Position numbers and translations under genes: made by a program
Assembly: GCF_018323885.1 (NCBI RefSeq)
Contig: NZ_AP024585.1
Coordinates: forward strand, 3,844,001-3,908,000
Direction of reading: 5' to 3'
Source: Citrobacter amalonaticus
GTDB lineage: Bacteria; Pseudomonadota; Gammaproteobacteria; Enterobacterales; Enterobacteriaceae
Length of the DNA: 64,000 nt
Notes under the pieces: generated by a model
Told to the model about the DNA's origin: nothing
The model's database searches: none
The model's input: only the letters and a program-made list of their open reading frames with translations
In this document: one piece after another, positions 1 to 9,482 of the stretch
Layout: each line of letters opens with the position of its first letter
Position numbering within the stretch: position 1 is the stretch's first letter

Positions 1-1141
1 GCATCAAGGGCATATCGCCAATTTCATCGAGAAACAGCGTTCCACTGTTTGCCGCCTGTATCAGGCCCGTTTTCCCATTGGCGGAGGCGCCGGTGAATGC
101 GCCTTTAACATAGCCAAACAGTTCACTTTCCAGCAACTGCTCCGGTATCGCCGCGCAGTTGATGGCGATAAACGGTTTATTGCGTCGATCGCTGAGTTTG
201 TGAATGGCGCGCGCGACCACCTCTTTTCCGGTGCCGCTCTCCCCCACAATCATGACGCTGGACGGACTGGGGGCAATACGGCCGATCAGCCGCTTAAGCT
301 GGCGCATAACCCGGCATTCACCCACCAGTTGTTCAATATGCGGTTCATCGGTGGCAATCGATACAGAGGAACTGGTATGCGACTGATGGAAGGCCATCAG
401 GAATAACTGCCGTCCCTGCACATGATGCAACTGACCAATGATCAGTTCACTTTTATCATCCCAGGAGACGATATGCTGCATATGCCCGTGCGTGAAATTA
501 CTTTCAAACGTTAATGGCCGAAACCTGACCGACTTTCCCACCATATTATTCTGCACCGCACCAAGAATTTTTAACGCGGTTTGATTCGCGAACTGTACGC
601 GGTTGTCTTCATCAATGACCAATACACCTTGATCCATATTCTCGATCATTGTCGAAAATATTTTACTGATGTTGTCACTCCCACTCTGATCTTCAAGAAG
701 TTTTGAAACAAAAATAGTGGATATATGGCGAACATAGTCTGAAAACTCGCGCAGGTTGTCATTGATATGTTCCTGCTGTTCATGCGTTACGGCAATCAAA
801 CTGATCACTCCTACACAGCGGTCCTGCAGAATGACGGGGGTTCCCAGAAAAGCCTTCTCGCGACAGTTATCTTTGCTATCGCAGCCTTCACAGAGCGGGT
901 CAAAGCGGGAATGCGTCACAACCTTTTCTTTTTTACTTTCCAGTACATAGCGCAACAGTCTGGAGTTACCGCTCAACGGGCGTCCGAGGTATTTCCCGTA
1001 AGCGCCGGTTCCCGCGACGCGGCAGAGGTTATCATCGACGATCTCAACTTCGAGTTGCAAAACGCTGGCAAGCATTCTGGCGAAACGCTGAATGGTAGGT
1101 TGAATCTGCATCAAAATGGACTGCGTTGTTGCAAGCACCAT
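1..1141 (-). CDS. ygeV: Sigma54-dependent transcriptional activator YgeV (UacR), C-terminal part outside window
   Basis: Reading leftwards from an ATG at 1141-1139, an open frame runs through the window edge (about 380 residues present; the E. coli protein has about 590). The N-terminal part is a sensory region with a cysteine cluster (CEGC then C near residues 85-95), followed by a PAS-like segment ([20 protein letters not shown]). The AAA+ domain then begins with the Walker A motif GESGTGKE and the sigma54-contact loop [13 protein letters not shown]. The remaining AAA+ part and the Fis-type helix-turn-helix lie outside. The gene is divergent from ygeW, and two candidate sigma54 promoters lie in this cluster, so it is the obvious local activator. 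The family is linked to urate/purine catabolism in E. coli; the effector is not visible here. Confidence 0.95.
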   Translation of the reverse strand, partial: MVLATTQSILMQIQPTIQRFARMLASVLQLEVEIVDDNLCRVAGTGAYGKYLGRPLSGNSRLLRYVLESKKEKVVTHSRFDPLCEGCDSKDNCREKAFLGTPVILQDRCVGVISLIAVTHEQQEHINDNLREFSDYVRHISTIFVSKLLEDQSGSDNISKIFSTMIENMDQGVLVIDEDNRVQFANQTALKILGAVQNNMVGKSVRFRPLTFESNFTHGHMQHIVSWDDKSELIIGQLHHVQGRQLFLMAFHQSHTSSSVSIATDEPHIEQLVGECRVMRQLKRLIGRIAPSPSSVMIVGESGTGKEVVARAIHKLSDRRNKPFIAINCAAIPEQLLESELFGYVKGAFTGASANGKTGLIQAANSGTLFLDEIGDMPLM

Positions 1142-1450
1142 AGTCTTACCTTCCGGAATCACTTAAATGATTGATCATTGAAGACATTGATGGTTCGTAG
1201 AATATAAGGATACTAACTCAGACAAAATTTGCTTTGATAAAAACACAGGCTCTTTATCATTTTATAATGAAAATATGCAAGAGAAATCACATTTCTATAT
1301 CAATATGAGAATCAGCGCAGTGAGTTTATCAAACTGACGGTATTTACTCTTCTTCCGGGTATTATTCTGTCAGTCAGTTCATTGACACATTGCGTTATTT
1401 ATTAAGCCAAACGTTTTCGTATATTCATGACGAATTACAGATAGCTTTAT

Positions 1451-1468
1451 TTTGTGATCAGTGCCACA
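1451..1468. promoter_or_regulatory. CRP-like / activator dyad upstream of ygeW
   Basis: TTTGTGATCAGTGCCACA reads as TGTGA-N6-CCACA, one base from the CRP consensus TGTGA-N6-TCACA. The same TTTGTGA half-site recurs before ygfK. It lies about 45 bases upstream of the -24 element, suitable for either CRP or an upstream activator such as YgeV. Confidence 0.45.
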
Positions 1469-1511
1469 TATTGCCTGATGATTTCCTATTTATCCGCCGT
1501 CGGATTCATTT

Positions 1512-1527
1512 TGGCACGCTTATTGTT
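1512..1527 (+). promoter_or_regulatory. Candidate sigma54 promoter of ygeW operon
   Basis: TGGCACGCTTATTGTT matches the sigma54 consensus TGGCACG-N4-TTGCW. The -24 half is perfect; the -12 half has GT instead of GC. Its first base is 97 bases upstream of the ygeW start codon and it faces ygeW, next to the gene for a sigma54 activator. Confidence 0.55.
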
Positions 1528-1608
1528 AGTCCCTGGTATATCGGTGATGCCGCTTGTCATTACCGCGAATAAGCCACCTTGCCGTCATTCCACTACCAGG
1601 ACCTTACC

Positions 1609-2796
1609 ATGAAAACTGTTAATGAGCTGATAAAGGATATCAATTCGCTGACCTCACACCTTCACGAGAAGGATTTTTTGCTTACGTGGGAACAGACGCC
1701 GGATGAACTGAAACAAGTCCTGGACGTCGCTGCTGCGCTGAAGATGCTGCGTGCCGAAAACATCGCGACCAAAGTCTTCAATAGTGGATTAGGGATTTCC
1801 GTTTTCCGCGATAACTCCACCCGTACCCGCTTTTCTTACGCGTCCGCCCTTAACCTGCTCGGCCTGGCTCAGCAGGATCTGGACGAAGGAAAATCACAAA
1901 TCGCACACGGCGAAACCGTCCGCGAAACGGCCAATATGATCTCCTTCTGCGCCGACGCCATTGGTATTCGCGACGACATGTATCTTGGTGCGGGCAACGC
2001 CTATATGCGTGAAGTCGGCGCCGCGCTGGATGACGGCTACAAACAGGGCGTGCTGCCGCAGCGTCCGGCGTTAGTTAACCTGCAATGCGATATCGACCAT
2101 CCAACACAGGCGATGGCGGATTTGGCCTGGCTACGTGAACATTTTGGTTCGCTGGAAAACCTTAAGGGTAAAAAAATCGCCATGACCTGGGCCTACTCAC
2201 CCAGCTACGGCAAACCCCTCTCTGTGCCACAAGGCATTATCGGTCTGATGACCCGCTTCGGTATGGACGTCACCCTGGCGCATCCGGAAGGATATGACCT
2301 GATCCCGGACGTGATTGAAGTGGCGAAAAACAACGCGAACGCGTCCGGCGGCAGCTTCCGCCAGGTCACCAGCATGGAAGAAGCCTTCAAAGATGCCGAC
2401 ATCGTCTATCCGAAATCATGGGCGCCTTACAAAGTGATGGAAGAACGTACCGAACTTCTGCGCGCCAACGATCACGCGGCCCTGAAAGAGCTGGAAAGAC
2501 AGTGTCTTGAGCAAAACGCAAAGCATAAAAACTGGCACTGCACTGAAGAAATGATGCAACTCACCCGCGACGGCGAAGCGCTGTATATGCACTGCCTGCC
2601 CGCGGATATCAGCGGCGTCTCCTGCAAAGAAGGGGAAGTCACCGACGCCGTATTCGAAAAATACCGCATCGCAACGTACAAAGAAGCCAGTTGGAAGCCC
2701 TACATCATCGCCGCGATGATCCTCTCCCGCAAATATCCGAAGCCTGGCGTACTGCTGGAGCAGTTGTTGAAAGAAGCGCAACCACGCGTGAAATAA
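1609..2796 (+). CDS. ygeW: Knotted transcarbamylase YgeW
   Basis: A 395-residue member of the aspartate/ornithine transcarbamylase superfamily. Visible motifs are the carbamoyl-phosphate loop STRTR (residues 70-74), DHPTQ, and HCLPAD near the C terminus. The start at 1609 was chosen over an in-frame ATG at 1579 because MKTVNELIKD matches the E. coli protein and an AGGA lies just upstream. The true substrate of YgeW is unsettled. Since ygeX (diaminopropionate lyase) and yqeA (carbamate kinase) are in the same operon, I infer that it runs in the catabolic direction, moving a carbamoyl group from N-carbamoyl-2,3-diaminopropionate or a similar ureido acid to phosphate. It is the first gene of the operon. 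Confidence 0.95.
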   Translation: MKTVNELIKDINSLTSHLHEKDFLLTWEQTPDELKQVLDVAAALKMLRAENIATKVFNSGLGISVFRDNSTRTRFSYASALNLLGLAQQDLDEGKSQIAHGETVRETANMISFCADAIGIRDDMYLGAGNAYMREVGAALDDGYKQGVLPQRPALVNLQCDIDHPTQAMADLAWLREHFGSLENLKGKKIAMTWAYSPSYGKPLSVPQGIIGLMTRFGMDVTLAHPEGYDLIPDVIEVAKNNANASGGSFRQVTSMEEAFKDADIVYPKSWAPYKVMEERTELLRANDHAALKELERQCLEQNAKHKNWHCTEEMMQLTRDGEALYMHCLPADISGVSCKEGEVTDAVFEKYRIATYKEASWKPYIIAAMILSRKYPKPGVLLEQLLKEAQPRVK

Positions 2797-2802
2797 CCCC
2801 CT

Positions 2803-2824
2803 GAGCCGACCTGCCGGTCGGCTC
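2803..2824 (+). other. Intercistronic hairpin ygeW/ygeX
   Basis: Perfect 9-bp arms, GAGCCGACC (2803-2811) and GGTCGGCTC (2816-2824), enclose a TGCC loop. Only a short TCCTTT follows, so this is at best a weak terminator; a role in mRNA processing or stability is as likely. Confidence 0.8.
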
Positions 2825-2852
2825 TCCTTTCCGGAGGCCAAAAGGATAGGAT

Positions 2853-4049
2853 ATGTCCGTTTTCTCACTGAAGATCGATATTGCCGATAACCGCTTTTAC
2901 AACGGTGAAACATCGCCCCTTTTTTCGCAAAAACAGGCCAAAGTGGCTCGCCAGTTCCATCAAAAGATCGCGGGCTACCACCCAACGCCGCTCTGTGCGC
3001 TGGATGACCTCGCCCAACTGTTTGGCGTGAAAAAAATCCTCGTCAAAGATGAGTCAAAACGCTTTGGACTGAACGCGTTCAAGATGCTCGGCGGGGCTTT
3101 TGCCATCGCCTGCCTGTTGTGTGAGAAATATCATCTTGATATTGAGACGCTCTCTTTCGAACAGCTCAAAAACGCCATCGGCGAAAAAATGACGTTTGCC
3201 ACCACCACCGACGGTAACCACGGTCGCGGTATTGCCTGGGCGGCACAACAACTCGGACAACATGCGGTGGTTTACATGCCGAAAGGCTCAGCGCAAGAAC
3301 GCGTGGACGCCATTCTCAACCTCGGCGCGGAGTGCATTGTCACCGACATGAACTATGACGATACCGTTCGTCTGACCATGCAGCACGCCCAACAAAACGG
3401 CTGGGAAGTGGTGCAGGACACCGCCTGGGAAGGTTACACCAAAATCCCCACCTGGATTATGCAGGGCTACGCCACGCTGGCCGATGAGGCCGTTGAGCAA
3501 ATGCGCTCCCTGGACGTCACACCGACCCACGTGCTGTTACAGGCTGGCGTTGGCGCCATGGCGGGCGGCGTGCTGGGCTATCTGGTCGACGTCTATGGCC
3601 CGCAAAACCTGCACAGCATTATCGTCGAACCGGACAAAGCGGACTGTATTTATCGTTCCGGCGTGAAAGGCGACATCGTCAACGTTGGGGGAGATATGGC
3701 AACCATCATGGCCGGTCTGGCCTGTGGTGAACCTAACCCGCTCGGCTGGGAAATTCTGCGCAACTGCGCCACCCAATTTATCTCCTGCCAGGACAGCGTC
3801 GCCGCGCTGGGCATGCGCGTGCTGGGTAATCCTTTTGGCAGCGACCCACGGGTGATCTCCGGCGAGTCCGGCGCCGTAGGATTGGGCGTTCTGGCTGCCG
3901 TCCATCATCACCCACAGCGCCAGGCCCTGATGGACAAACTGGCGTTAGATAAAGATGCCGTTGTGCTGGTCATCAGTACCGAAGGCGATACCGATGTGAA
4001 GCACTACCGGGAAGTGGTCTGGGAAGGCAAACATCCGGTCGCACTGTAA
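2853..4049 (+). CDS. ygeX: 2,3-diaminopropionate ammonia-lyase YgeX (DpaL)
   Basis: A PLP enzyme of the beta family, 398 residues, exactly the length of the E. coli enzyme. It splits 2,3-diaminopropionate into pyruvate and two ammonia. The Schiff-base lysine is K77 in [20 protein letters not shown] contributes to substrate/PLP phosphate binding, and a glycine-rich loop follows at [13 protein letters not shown]. It lies 56 bases after ygeW with a hairpin in the spacer; AGGATAGGAT precedes the ATG. In E. coli and gut anaerobes the gene belongs to the set needed for anaerobic urate use. Its reaction would yield pyruvate as the carbon end product. Confidence 0.97.
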   Translation: MSVFSLKIDIADNRFYNGETSPLFSQKQAKVARQFHQKIAGYHPTPLCALDDLAQLFGVKKILVKDESKRFGLNAFKMLGGAFAIACLLCEKYHLDIETLSFEQLKNAIGEKMTFATTTDGNHGRGIAWAAQQLGQHAVVYMPKGSAQERVDAILNLGAECIVTDMNYDDTVRLTMQHAQQNGWEVVQDTAWEGYTKIPTWIMQGYATLADEAVEQMRSLDVTPTHVLLQAGVGAMAGGVLGYLVDVYGPQNLHSIIVEPDKADCIYRSGVKGDIVNVGGDMATIMAGLACGEPNPLGWEILRNCATQFISCQDSVAALGMRVLGNPFGSDPRVISGESGAVGLGVLAAVHHHPQRQALMDKLALDKDAVVLVISTEGDTDVKHYREVVWEGKHPVAL

Positions 4050-4064
4050 CCCCCTATTGGAAAA

Positions 4065-4088
4065 CGCTCCCCAGGAGATTCGGGAGCG
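4065..4088 (+). other. Intercistronic hairpin ygeX/ygeY
   Basis: CGCTCCC (4065-4071) pairs with GGGAGCG (4082-4088) across a 10-base loop, 16 bases after the ygeX stop. There is no T-run, so readthrough into ygeY is expected. Confidence 0.75.
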
Positions 4089-4105
4089 AACACTGGAGAA
4101 AAGTC

Positions 4106-5317
4106 ATGGCTAAGCACATTCCTTTTAAACTGATTCTTGAAAAAGCAAACGACTACAAAGAAGACATGACGCGTTTCCTGCGCGACATGGTCGCCATTCC
4201 CAGCGAAAGCTGCGATGAAAAACGGGTTATCCATCGCATCAAACAAGAAATGGAGAAAGTCGGTTTCGATAAAGTCGAGATCGACCCGATGGGCAACATT
4301 CTGGGATACATCGGCCATGGCCCGCGCCTGGTCGCAATGGACGCGCATATCGACACGGTCGGTATCGGCAACATCAACAACTGGAATTTTGATCCCTATG
4401 AAGGGATGGAGACCGATGAACTGATCGGTGGACGCGGCACATCTGACCAGGAAGGCGGCATGGCGTCCATGGTTTACGCCGGGAAGATCATTAAAGATCT
4501 CGGTCTGGAAGATGAGTACACGCTGCTGGTCACCGGCACGGTACAGGAAGAGGACTGCGATGGTCTGTGCTGGCAGTACATCATTGAGCAATCCGGTATC
4601 CGTCCGGAGTTTGTTGTCAGTACCGAGCCGACTGATTGCCAGGTTTATCGTGGACAGCGCGGGCGCATGGAAATACGCATTGATGTGCAGGGAGTCAGTT
4701 GTCACGGTTCCGCCCCGGAACGCGGCGATAACGCCATTTTTAAAATGGGACCAATCCTCAACGAGTTACAGGAATTGTCACAACATCTGGCTTATGACGA
4801 ATTCCTCGGTAAAGGGACCTTAACCGTTTCCGAAATCTTCTTCACCTCGCCAAGCCGCTGCGCCGTGGCGGACAGTTGCGCCGTCTCCATCGACCGTCGT
4901 CTGACCTGGGGTGAAACCTGGGAAGGCGCGCTGGAAGAGATTCGCGCCCTGCCGGCTGTAAAAAAAGCCAATGCGGTGGTCTCGATGTACAACTATGACC
5001 GCCCTTCCTGGACCGGGCTGGTTTACCCGACCGAATGCTACTTCCCAACCTGGAAAGTGGAAGAAGATCACTTCACCGTCAAAGCGCTGGTCAATGCCTA
5101 TGAAGGTCTGTTCGGCAAAGCACCGGTGGTCGACAAGTGGACGTTCTCCACCAACGGCGTATCGATTATGGGACGTCACGGTATTCCGGTGATCGGTTTT
5201 GGTCCGGGTAAAGAACCCGAAGCCCACGCGCCAAATGAAAAAACCTGGAAATCACATCTGGTGACCTGCGCCGCGATGTACGCTGCCATTCCACTGTCCT
5301 GGCTGGCAACGAAATAA
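4106..5317 (+). CDS. ygeY: M20-family metallohydrolase YgeY
   Basis: A 403-residue zinc-dependent amidohydrolase of the M20 peptidase/deacetylase family. The first metal motif is DAHIDT (H81, D83), the shared aspartate is in RGTSDQEGG (D114), the catalytic glutamates are in GTVQEED (E148/E149), and the late histidine is in EAHAPNEK. The inserted dimerisation domain begins around [11 protein letters not shown]. The substrate is not proven. In this operon I infer hydrolysis of an amide or ureido intermediate between the ring-opening enzyme HyuA and diaminopropionate. It is co-transcribed with ygeX and hyuA. Confidence 0.95.
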   Translation: MAKHIPFKLILEKANDYKEDMTRFLRDMVAIPSESCDEKRVIHRIKQEMEKVGFDKVEIDPMGNILGYIGHGPRLVAMDAHIDTVGIGNINNWNFDPYEGMETDELIGGRGTSDQEGGMASMVYAGKIIKDLGLEDEYTLLVTGTVQEEDCDGLCWQYIIEQSGIRPEFVVSTEPTDCQVYRGQRGRMEIRIDVQGVSCHGSAPERGDNAIFKMGPILNELQELSQHLAYDEFLGKGTLTVSEIFFTSPSRCAVADSCAVSIDRRLTWGETWEGALEEIRALPAVKKANAVVSMYNYDRPSWTGLVYPTECYFPTWKVEEDHFTVKALVNAYEGLFGKAPVVDKWTFSTNGVSIMGRHGIPVIGFGPGKEPEAHAPNEKTWKSHLVTCAAMYAAIPLSWLATK

Positions 5318-5331
5318 CGATCCATCTGTCT

Positions 5332-5349
5332 CCCCCGGTTTACCGGGGG
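5332..5349 (+). other. Intercistronic hairpin ygeY/hyuA
   Basis: CCCCCGG (5332-5338) and GGGGG-terminated CCGGGGG (5343-5349) form a perfect 7-bp stem with a TTTA loop, 17 bases before the hyuA start. No T-run follows, which argues against efficient termination. Confidence 0.8.
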
Positions 5350-5365
5350 ATTTCTGGAGTGTGCT

Positions 5366-6772
5366 ATGCGCGTATTGATTAAAAATGGCATTGTCGTTAA
5401 CGCCGACGGACAGGCTAAACAGGACCTGCTGATTGAGAACGGTATCGTTCGTCAACGGGATGCGGAGATTACGCCGCCCCCTTCGTGTGAAGTGATTGAT
5501 GCTGCGGGATGTTACGTTTTTCCCGGCGGCGTGGATGTACATACGCATTTCAATATCGACACCGGCCTCGCCCGTAGCTGTGATGATTTTTTTACCGGCA
5601 CCCGCGCCGCGGCGTGTGGCGGTACAACAACCATTATTGACCATATGGGATTTGGCCCGTCAGGCTGTCGCCTGCGCCATCAACTGGAAGTCTACCAGGG
5701 GTACGCCGCGCACAAAGCGGCGATCGACTACAGTTTCCATGGCGTCATTCAGCACGTCAATCATGCCATCCTCGACGAGATCCCGATGATGGTGGAAGAA
5801 GGCATCAGCAGCTTCAAGCTCTATCTGACCTACCAGTACAAACTCAACGATGATGAAACCTTGCAGGTGCTGCGCCGTTTGCACAAGTCCGGCGCGCTGA
5901 CCACCGTCCACCCGGAAAACGACGCCGCCATCGCCAGTAAACGGGCCGAATTCATTGCCGCTGGCTTAACGTCGCCACGCTATCACGCCCTGAGCAGACC
6001 GCTGGAATGTGAAGCCGAAGCCATCGCCCGGATGATTAACCTTGCGCAGTTAGCGGGAAACGCGCCGTTGTATATCGTCCACCTGTCCAATGGCCTGGGA
6101 TTGGACTATTTACGCCTGGCGAAAGCGAATCATCAGCCCGTGTGGATAGAGACCTGTCCGCAATATCTGCTGCTGGATGAACGCCGTTATGACGGGGAAG
6201 ACGGCCTGAACTTCATTCTCAGCCCGCCGTTACGCAATGTACGCGAGCAGGACAAGCTCTGGTGCGGCATCAGTGACGGCGCCATTGACGTGGTGGCGAC
6301 TGACCACTGCACCTTCTCAATGGCGCAGCGCCAGCAGATCTCAGGCGGCGATTTCAGCCGCTGCCCGAATGGTTTGCCCGGCGTGGAAAACCGCCTGCAA
6401 CTGCTCTTTTCTGAAGGTGTGATGAGCGGGCGAATTACCCCTGAACGCTTTGTCGCGTTAACCAGCGCGACGCCTGCCAGGCTGTTCGGCGTGTGGCCGC
6501 AGAAGGGGCAACTGGCACCTGGCGCTGATGGCGATGTGGTGATTATCGATCCCCGCCAGAGCCAGACGATCCATCATGCTCACCTGCACGATAACGCTGA
6601 TTATTCGCCCTGGGAGGGGTTCCGCTGTCAGGGTGCGATTGTCAGAACGCTGTCGCGTGGCGAAACGATCTTCTGCGATGGCGTCTTTACAGGGAAAGCA
6701 GGCCGGGGCCGCTTCTTACGACGTAAGCCGTTTACCCCGCCCGGCGTGGGTGAAACAGATAACTGTGTATGA
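5366..6772 (+). CDS. hyuA: Hydantoinase/dihydropyrimidinase-type amidohydrolase HyuA
   Basis: Cyclic-amide hydrolase of 468 residues. The binuclear zinc site is visible as VDVHTHF (H59, H61), the carboxylated lysine as SSFKLYLTY (K151), and the aspartate as ATDHC. E. coli HyuA acts on D-phenylhydantoin in vitro; in this operon a ring intermediate of urate breakdown (hydantoin- or dihydropyrimidine-like) is the more likely natural substrate, by inference. The C terminus runs about seven residues past the E. coli end (GVGETDNCV tail). yqeA follows after 13 bases. Confidence 0.95.
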   Translation: MRVLIKNGIVVNADGQAKQDLLIENGIVRQRDAEITPPPSCEVIDAAGCYVFPGGVDVHTHFNIDTGLARSCDDFFTGTRAAACGGTTTIIDHMGFGPSGCRLRHQLEVYQGYAAHKAAIDYSFHGVIQHVNHAILDEIPMMVEEGISSFKLYLTYQYKLNDDETLQVLRRLHKSGALTTVHPENDAAIASKRAEFIAAGLTSPRYHALSRPLECEAEAIARMINLAQLAGNAPLYIVHLSNGLGLDYLRLAKANHQPVWIETCPQYLLLDERRYDGEDGLNFILSPPLRNVREQDKLWCGISDGAIDVVATDHCTFSMAQRQQISGGDFSRCPNGLPGVENRLQLLFSEGVMSGRITPERFVALTSATPARLFGVWPQKGQLAPGADGDVVIIDPRQSQTIHHAHLHDNADYSPWEGFRCQGAIVRTLSRGETIFCDGVFTGKAGRGRFLRRKPFTPPGVGETDNCV

Positions 6773-6785
6773 TAAGTGAGGAAAA

Positions 6786-7718
6786 ATGAGGAAGAAAATT
6801 GTTCTCGCGCTGGGTGGTAACGCGTTGGGTGAGGATCTGGCCGGACAGATGCAGGCCGTCAAAATCACCGCGCAGGCCATTGTGGATCTCATTGCGCAGG
6901 GTCATGAGGTTATCGTGACTCATGGTAACGGGCCGCAGGTGGGTATGATCAACCAGGCATTCGAAGCCGCGGCAAAAACAGAGGCGCACTCGCCAATGCT
7001 ACCGATGTCCGTCTGCGTGGCATTGAGCCAGGGCTATATCGGTTACGATCTGCAAAACGCGCTGCGCGAAGAATTGCTCTCACGCGGGATGCACAAACCT
7101 GTCGCCACACTGGTGACGCAGGTAGAAGTCGACGCCCACGATCCTGCGTTTCTGAACCCCACCAAACCCATCGGTTCATTCTTCACACAGCAGGAAGCGG
7201 AACAGCTGGAAAAACAAGGTTATACGCTTAGAGAAGATGCCGGACGTGGTTATCGTCGTGTCGTGGCCTCGCCTAAGCCGGTGGACATCATTGAGAAAGA
7301 AACCGTTAAGGCGCTGGTTGAGGCCGGACAGGTGGTTATTACCGTGGGCGGAGGCGGTATTCCGGTGATTCGCGAAGGCAACCATCTGCGGGGGGCCAGC
7401 GCGGTGATCGATAAGGACTGGGCCAGTGCCCGCCTGGCAGAGATGATCGACGCGGATATGCTCATCATCCTGACGGCGGTCGAAAAAGTGGCTATTAACT
7501 TCGGTAAAGAAAATGAGCAATGGCTGGATCGCCTGTCGTTGAGCGATGCGGAACGCTTTATCAGCGAAGGGCATTTCGCTAAAGGTTCTATGTTGCCGAA
7601 AGTGGAGGCCGCAGCGTCGTTCGCCCGCTCCCGCCCCGGTCGGGAAGCCTTGATCACGGTGCTCAGTAAAGCGAAAGAAGGGATTGAGGGAAAAACCGGA
7701 ACGGTTATCTGCCAGTAA
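6786..7718 (+). CDS. yqeA: Carbamate kinase family protein YqeA
   Basis: A 310-residue carbamate kinase homolog with the amino-acid kinase signatures ALGGNALG at the N terminus, THGNGPQVG, and the nucleotide-binding segment VGGGGIPV. It would convert carbamoyl phosphate and ADP to ATP, ammonia and CO2. Sitting last in the ygeWXY-hyuA operon, it provides a way to recover ATP from carbamoyl phosphate released by YgeW, analogous to fermentative arginine or oxalurate pathways. GAGGAAAA lies just upstream of the ATG. Confidence 0.94.
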   Translation: MRKKIVLALGGNALGEDLAGQMQAVKITAQAIVDLIAQGHEVIVTHGNGPQVGMINQAFEAAAKTEAHSPMLPMSVCVALSQGYIGYDLQNALREELLSRGMHKPVATLVTQVEVDAHDPAFLNPTKPIGSFFTQQEAEQLEKQGYTLREDAGRGYRRVVASPKPVDIIEKETVKALVEAGQVVITVGGGGIPVIREGNHLRGASAVIDKDWASARLAEMIDADMLIILTAVEKVAINFGKENEQWLDRLSLSDAERFISEGHFAKGSMLPKVEAAASFARSRPGREALITVLSKAKEGIEGKTGTVICQ

Positions 7719-7732
7719 TATGATGCGTTTTA

Positions 7733-7795
7733 TTCGCCGGGGGCGCTTTGCGTACCCGGCCTGGCGCCTCCCAGGCCGGATAAACATAGCGCCAT
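7733..7795. repeat. REP-like palindromes between convergent yqeA and yqeB
   Basis: GC-rich imperfect palindromes (CCCGGCCTGGCGCC, CCAGGCCGGATAAACA and flanking GGCGC) typical of enterobacterial REP units fill the spacer between two converging genes. They may also serve as the transcription terminator. Confidence 0.6.
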
Positions 7796-7808
7796 GTGGC
7801 CATTCGCA

Positions 7809-9434
7809 TTACGCCACTTCAAGCACCTCATTTGTTGACTTCACTCCCTGATGCATCAGCATCATGAGCGCTTCCAGCACTCCGCCGCCTATCGCTCTCG
7901 CTTTATCAGAGACGCTGGTAAAATCCGCCGTCTCGCCGCGCGGGTCGATATCGCCGATTTTAAAACCGCCCACCACCGCCAGCCCGTCACTTAACAGGCC
8001 GCGCACCATCCCCGACAGCGGTGCCATGATTTCGTTTTCGCCAATCCAGGCAATCACCTCGCCCTCTTCTACCAGATCGCCTAATTTCACTCTGGCGCGC
8101 ATGATGCCTGCGGCGGGTGCACGAATCACCCGTCGTGCGGTATGCCCCATGATATTGCCGGGTATCCCGGTATTTTCCTGTGCACAACCGGCGTAAATCA
8201 CCTGACCCAGCCAGTGTCCACGATTTGTTTCAATCACCGCATGGCAGTCTTCACCCGCAGTAAACCCAGGCCCCAACGCAATGGTCACAGGAGCCATATC
8301 TTTTCGCGTACCCAGATTTTGTTTTGCCAGAATCGCATCCACTACGCAGACGGGTTTCAGTGCGTCAATCAGCGAACCGGCTGGATCGACCAGAATCGGG
8401 ATAAAACCACGCTCGGCTAACGCCGCCGCTTCTGCTGACGAGGTGGCCAGTCTTGCCGTCACGCCTTCCACGATCATTTCACCATCAAAGACGGCCTGCG
8501 CGAACGCAACGCTGCGGCGAATGACGGTCGGTTTCTCCACTTCCAGCATGATCACTTTGAAACCGGCATGGAACAATCGCAGCGCCACGCCGCTGGCGAT
8601 ATCTCCCGCGCCACGAATCACCACCCGCTGATGGCCGGACGGATGCGCGGTGCGCATCATCAGTCCACCAGGCGCATTATTTTTAACCTGTAAGATCTCC
8701 GCCAACACGCTGACCGCAATCTCCTGCGGCGTTTCAGCACCAATGTTGTAACCCACCGGCGCATGCAGGCGGGCAATGTGCTCTTCACCGACGCCCTTCT
8801 CCCGTAACTGACGCATAAACAACTGCACTTTACGACGGCTTGCCAGCAAACCCAGCCACGCGACGGGTTGCTCGATCAATTTGTCCAGCGCTTCCCGATC
8901 CTGATTGTTCGTCGCGATAAGCACAAAGTTGTCCGGACGGATCTCCAGCGCATCCACTGCCGCGGTAAAAGAATCGGCATGTAACAACTGTACCGAGGGA
9001 GGAAAAGCGTCCGGGTTAACGCTTTCGCGATAAACATCCGCTACGGCAATATCAAACCCTAACAGCGCTGCCCCCTGGGCAATCGCCCGGTTGACATGCC
9101 CGCCGCCGATTAACACCAGTCGCGGGCGCAGGCCGTGCACGCTAATAAAAACCGACATCGCGCCGCCGCAGTCCGAGCCAACGGCATCGGCGCCGTTGCG
9201 GGCCATCCGGCCATGAAACATACGCGGCTTTCTTTCCTGTAACGCCAGCAGCGCTTCGTCGATCACCTTGCGCTCCACCATGCCTCCGCCGATAGTCCCG
9301 ACGATAGACCCATCCTGATGTACCAGCATCTGTGCCGAATGGCGGGGCGTGGACCCCCGGCTATCGACAATCTGCGCCAGCGCAAATGGGCGGTTTTGCT
9401 CTTCAAGTTTTGCAGCCTCTGTGAAAATATTCAT
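7809..9434 (-). CDS. yqeB: Selenium-dependent molybdenum hydroxylase maturation protein YqeB
   Basis: 541 residues, the same length as in E. coli. The N-terminal half is XdhC/CoxI-like: DSRGSTPRHSAQMLV, the glycine-rich IGGGMVERK, a CGGAM cysteine motif, and a Rossmann segment LVLIGGGHVN. The C-terminal half begins with a second Rossmann motif (VVIRGAGDIASG) and ends in a swivelling, biotinyl-like domain. XdhC proteins insert or sulfurate the molybdenum cofactor; this family co-occurs with orphan selD genes and is taken to mature selenium-containing hydroxylases. Its client here is presumably XdhD. It reads opposite to the hyuA operon and follows yqeC. Confidence 0.95.
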   Translation of the reverse strand: MNIFTEAAKLEEQNRPFALAQIVDSRGSTPRHSAQMLVHQDGSIVGTIGGGMVERKVIDEALLALQERKPRMFHGRMARNGADAVGSDCGGAMSVFISVHGLRPRLVLIGGGHVNRAIAQGAALLGFDIAVADVYRESVNPDAFPPSVQLLHADSFTAAVDALEIRPDNFVLIATNNQDREALDKLIEQPVAWLGLLASRRKVQLFMRQLREKGVGEEHIARLHAPVGYNIGAETPQEIAVSVLAEILQVKNNAPGGLMMRTAHPSGHQRVVIRGAGDIASGVALRLFHAGFKVIMLEVEKPTVIRRSVAFAQAVFDGEMIVEGVTARLATSSAEAAALAERGFIPILVDPAGSLIDALKPVCVVDAILAKQNLGTRKDMAPVTIALGPGFTAGEDCHAVIETNRGHWLGQVIYAGCAQENTGIPGNIMGHTARRVIRAPAAGIMRARVKLGDLVEEGEVIAWIGENEIMAPLSGMVRGLLSDGLAVVGGFKIGDIDPRGETADFTSVSDKARAIGGGVLEALMMLMHQGVKSTNEVLEVA

Positions 9435-9482
9435 ACAGACCTCAATGGATATCTTTTCAGGAACCCGGTGTTCCCGGCGTCG

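Larger units (their letters stand above)
1142..1608. promoter_or_regulatory. Divergent ygeV/ygeW control region
   Basis: This 467-base AT-rich spacer holds no convincing gene. A 60-codon frame at 1390-1572 has no ribosome binding site and atypical composition. The region contains a TTTGTGA-type dyad (1451-1468) and a candidate sigma54 promoter (1512-1527), both oriented to serve ygeW, and must also contain the ygeV promoter, which I could not pinpoint. Confidence 0.6.

Noticed and set aside
1390..1572. 60-codon frame between ygeV and ygeW
   Set aside because: Overlaps the candidate sigma54 promoter and activator site, lacks an initiation signal and has no recognisable protein features.
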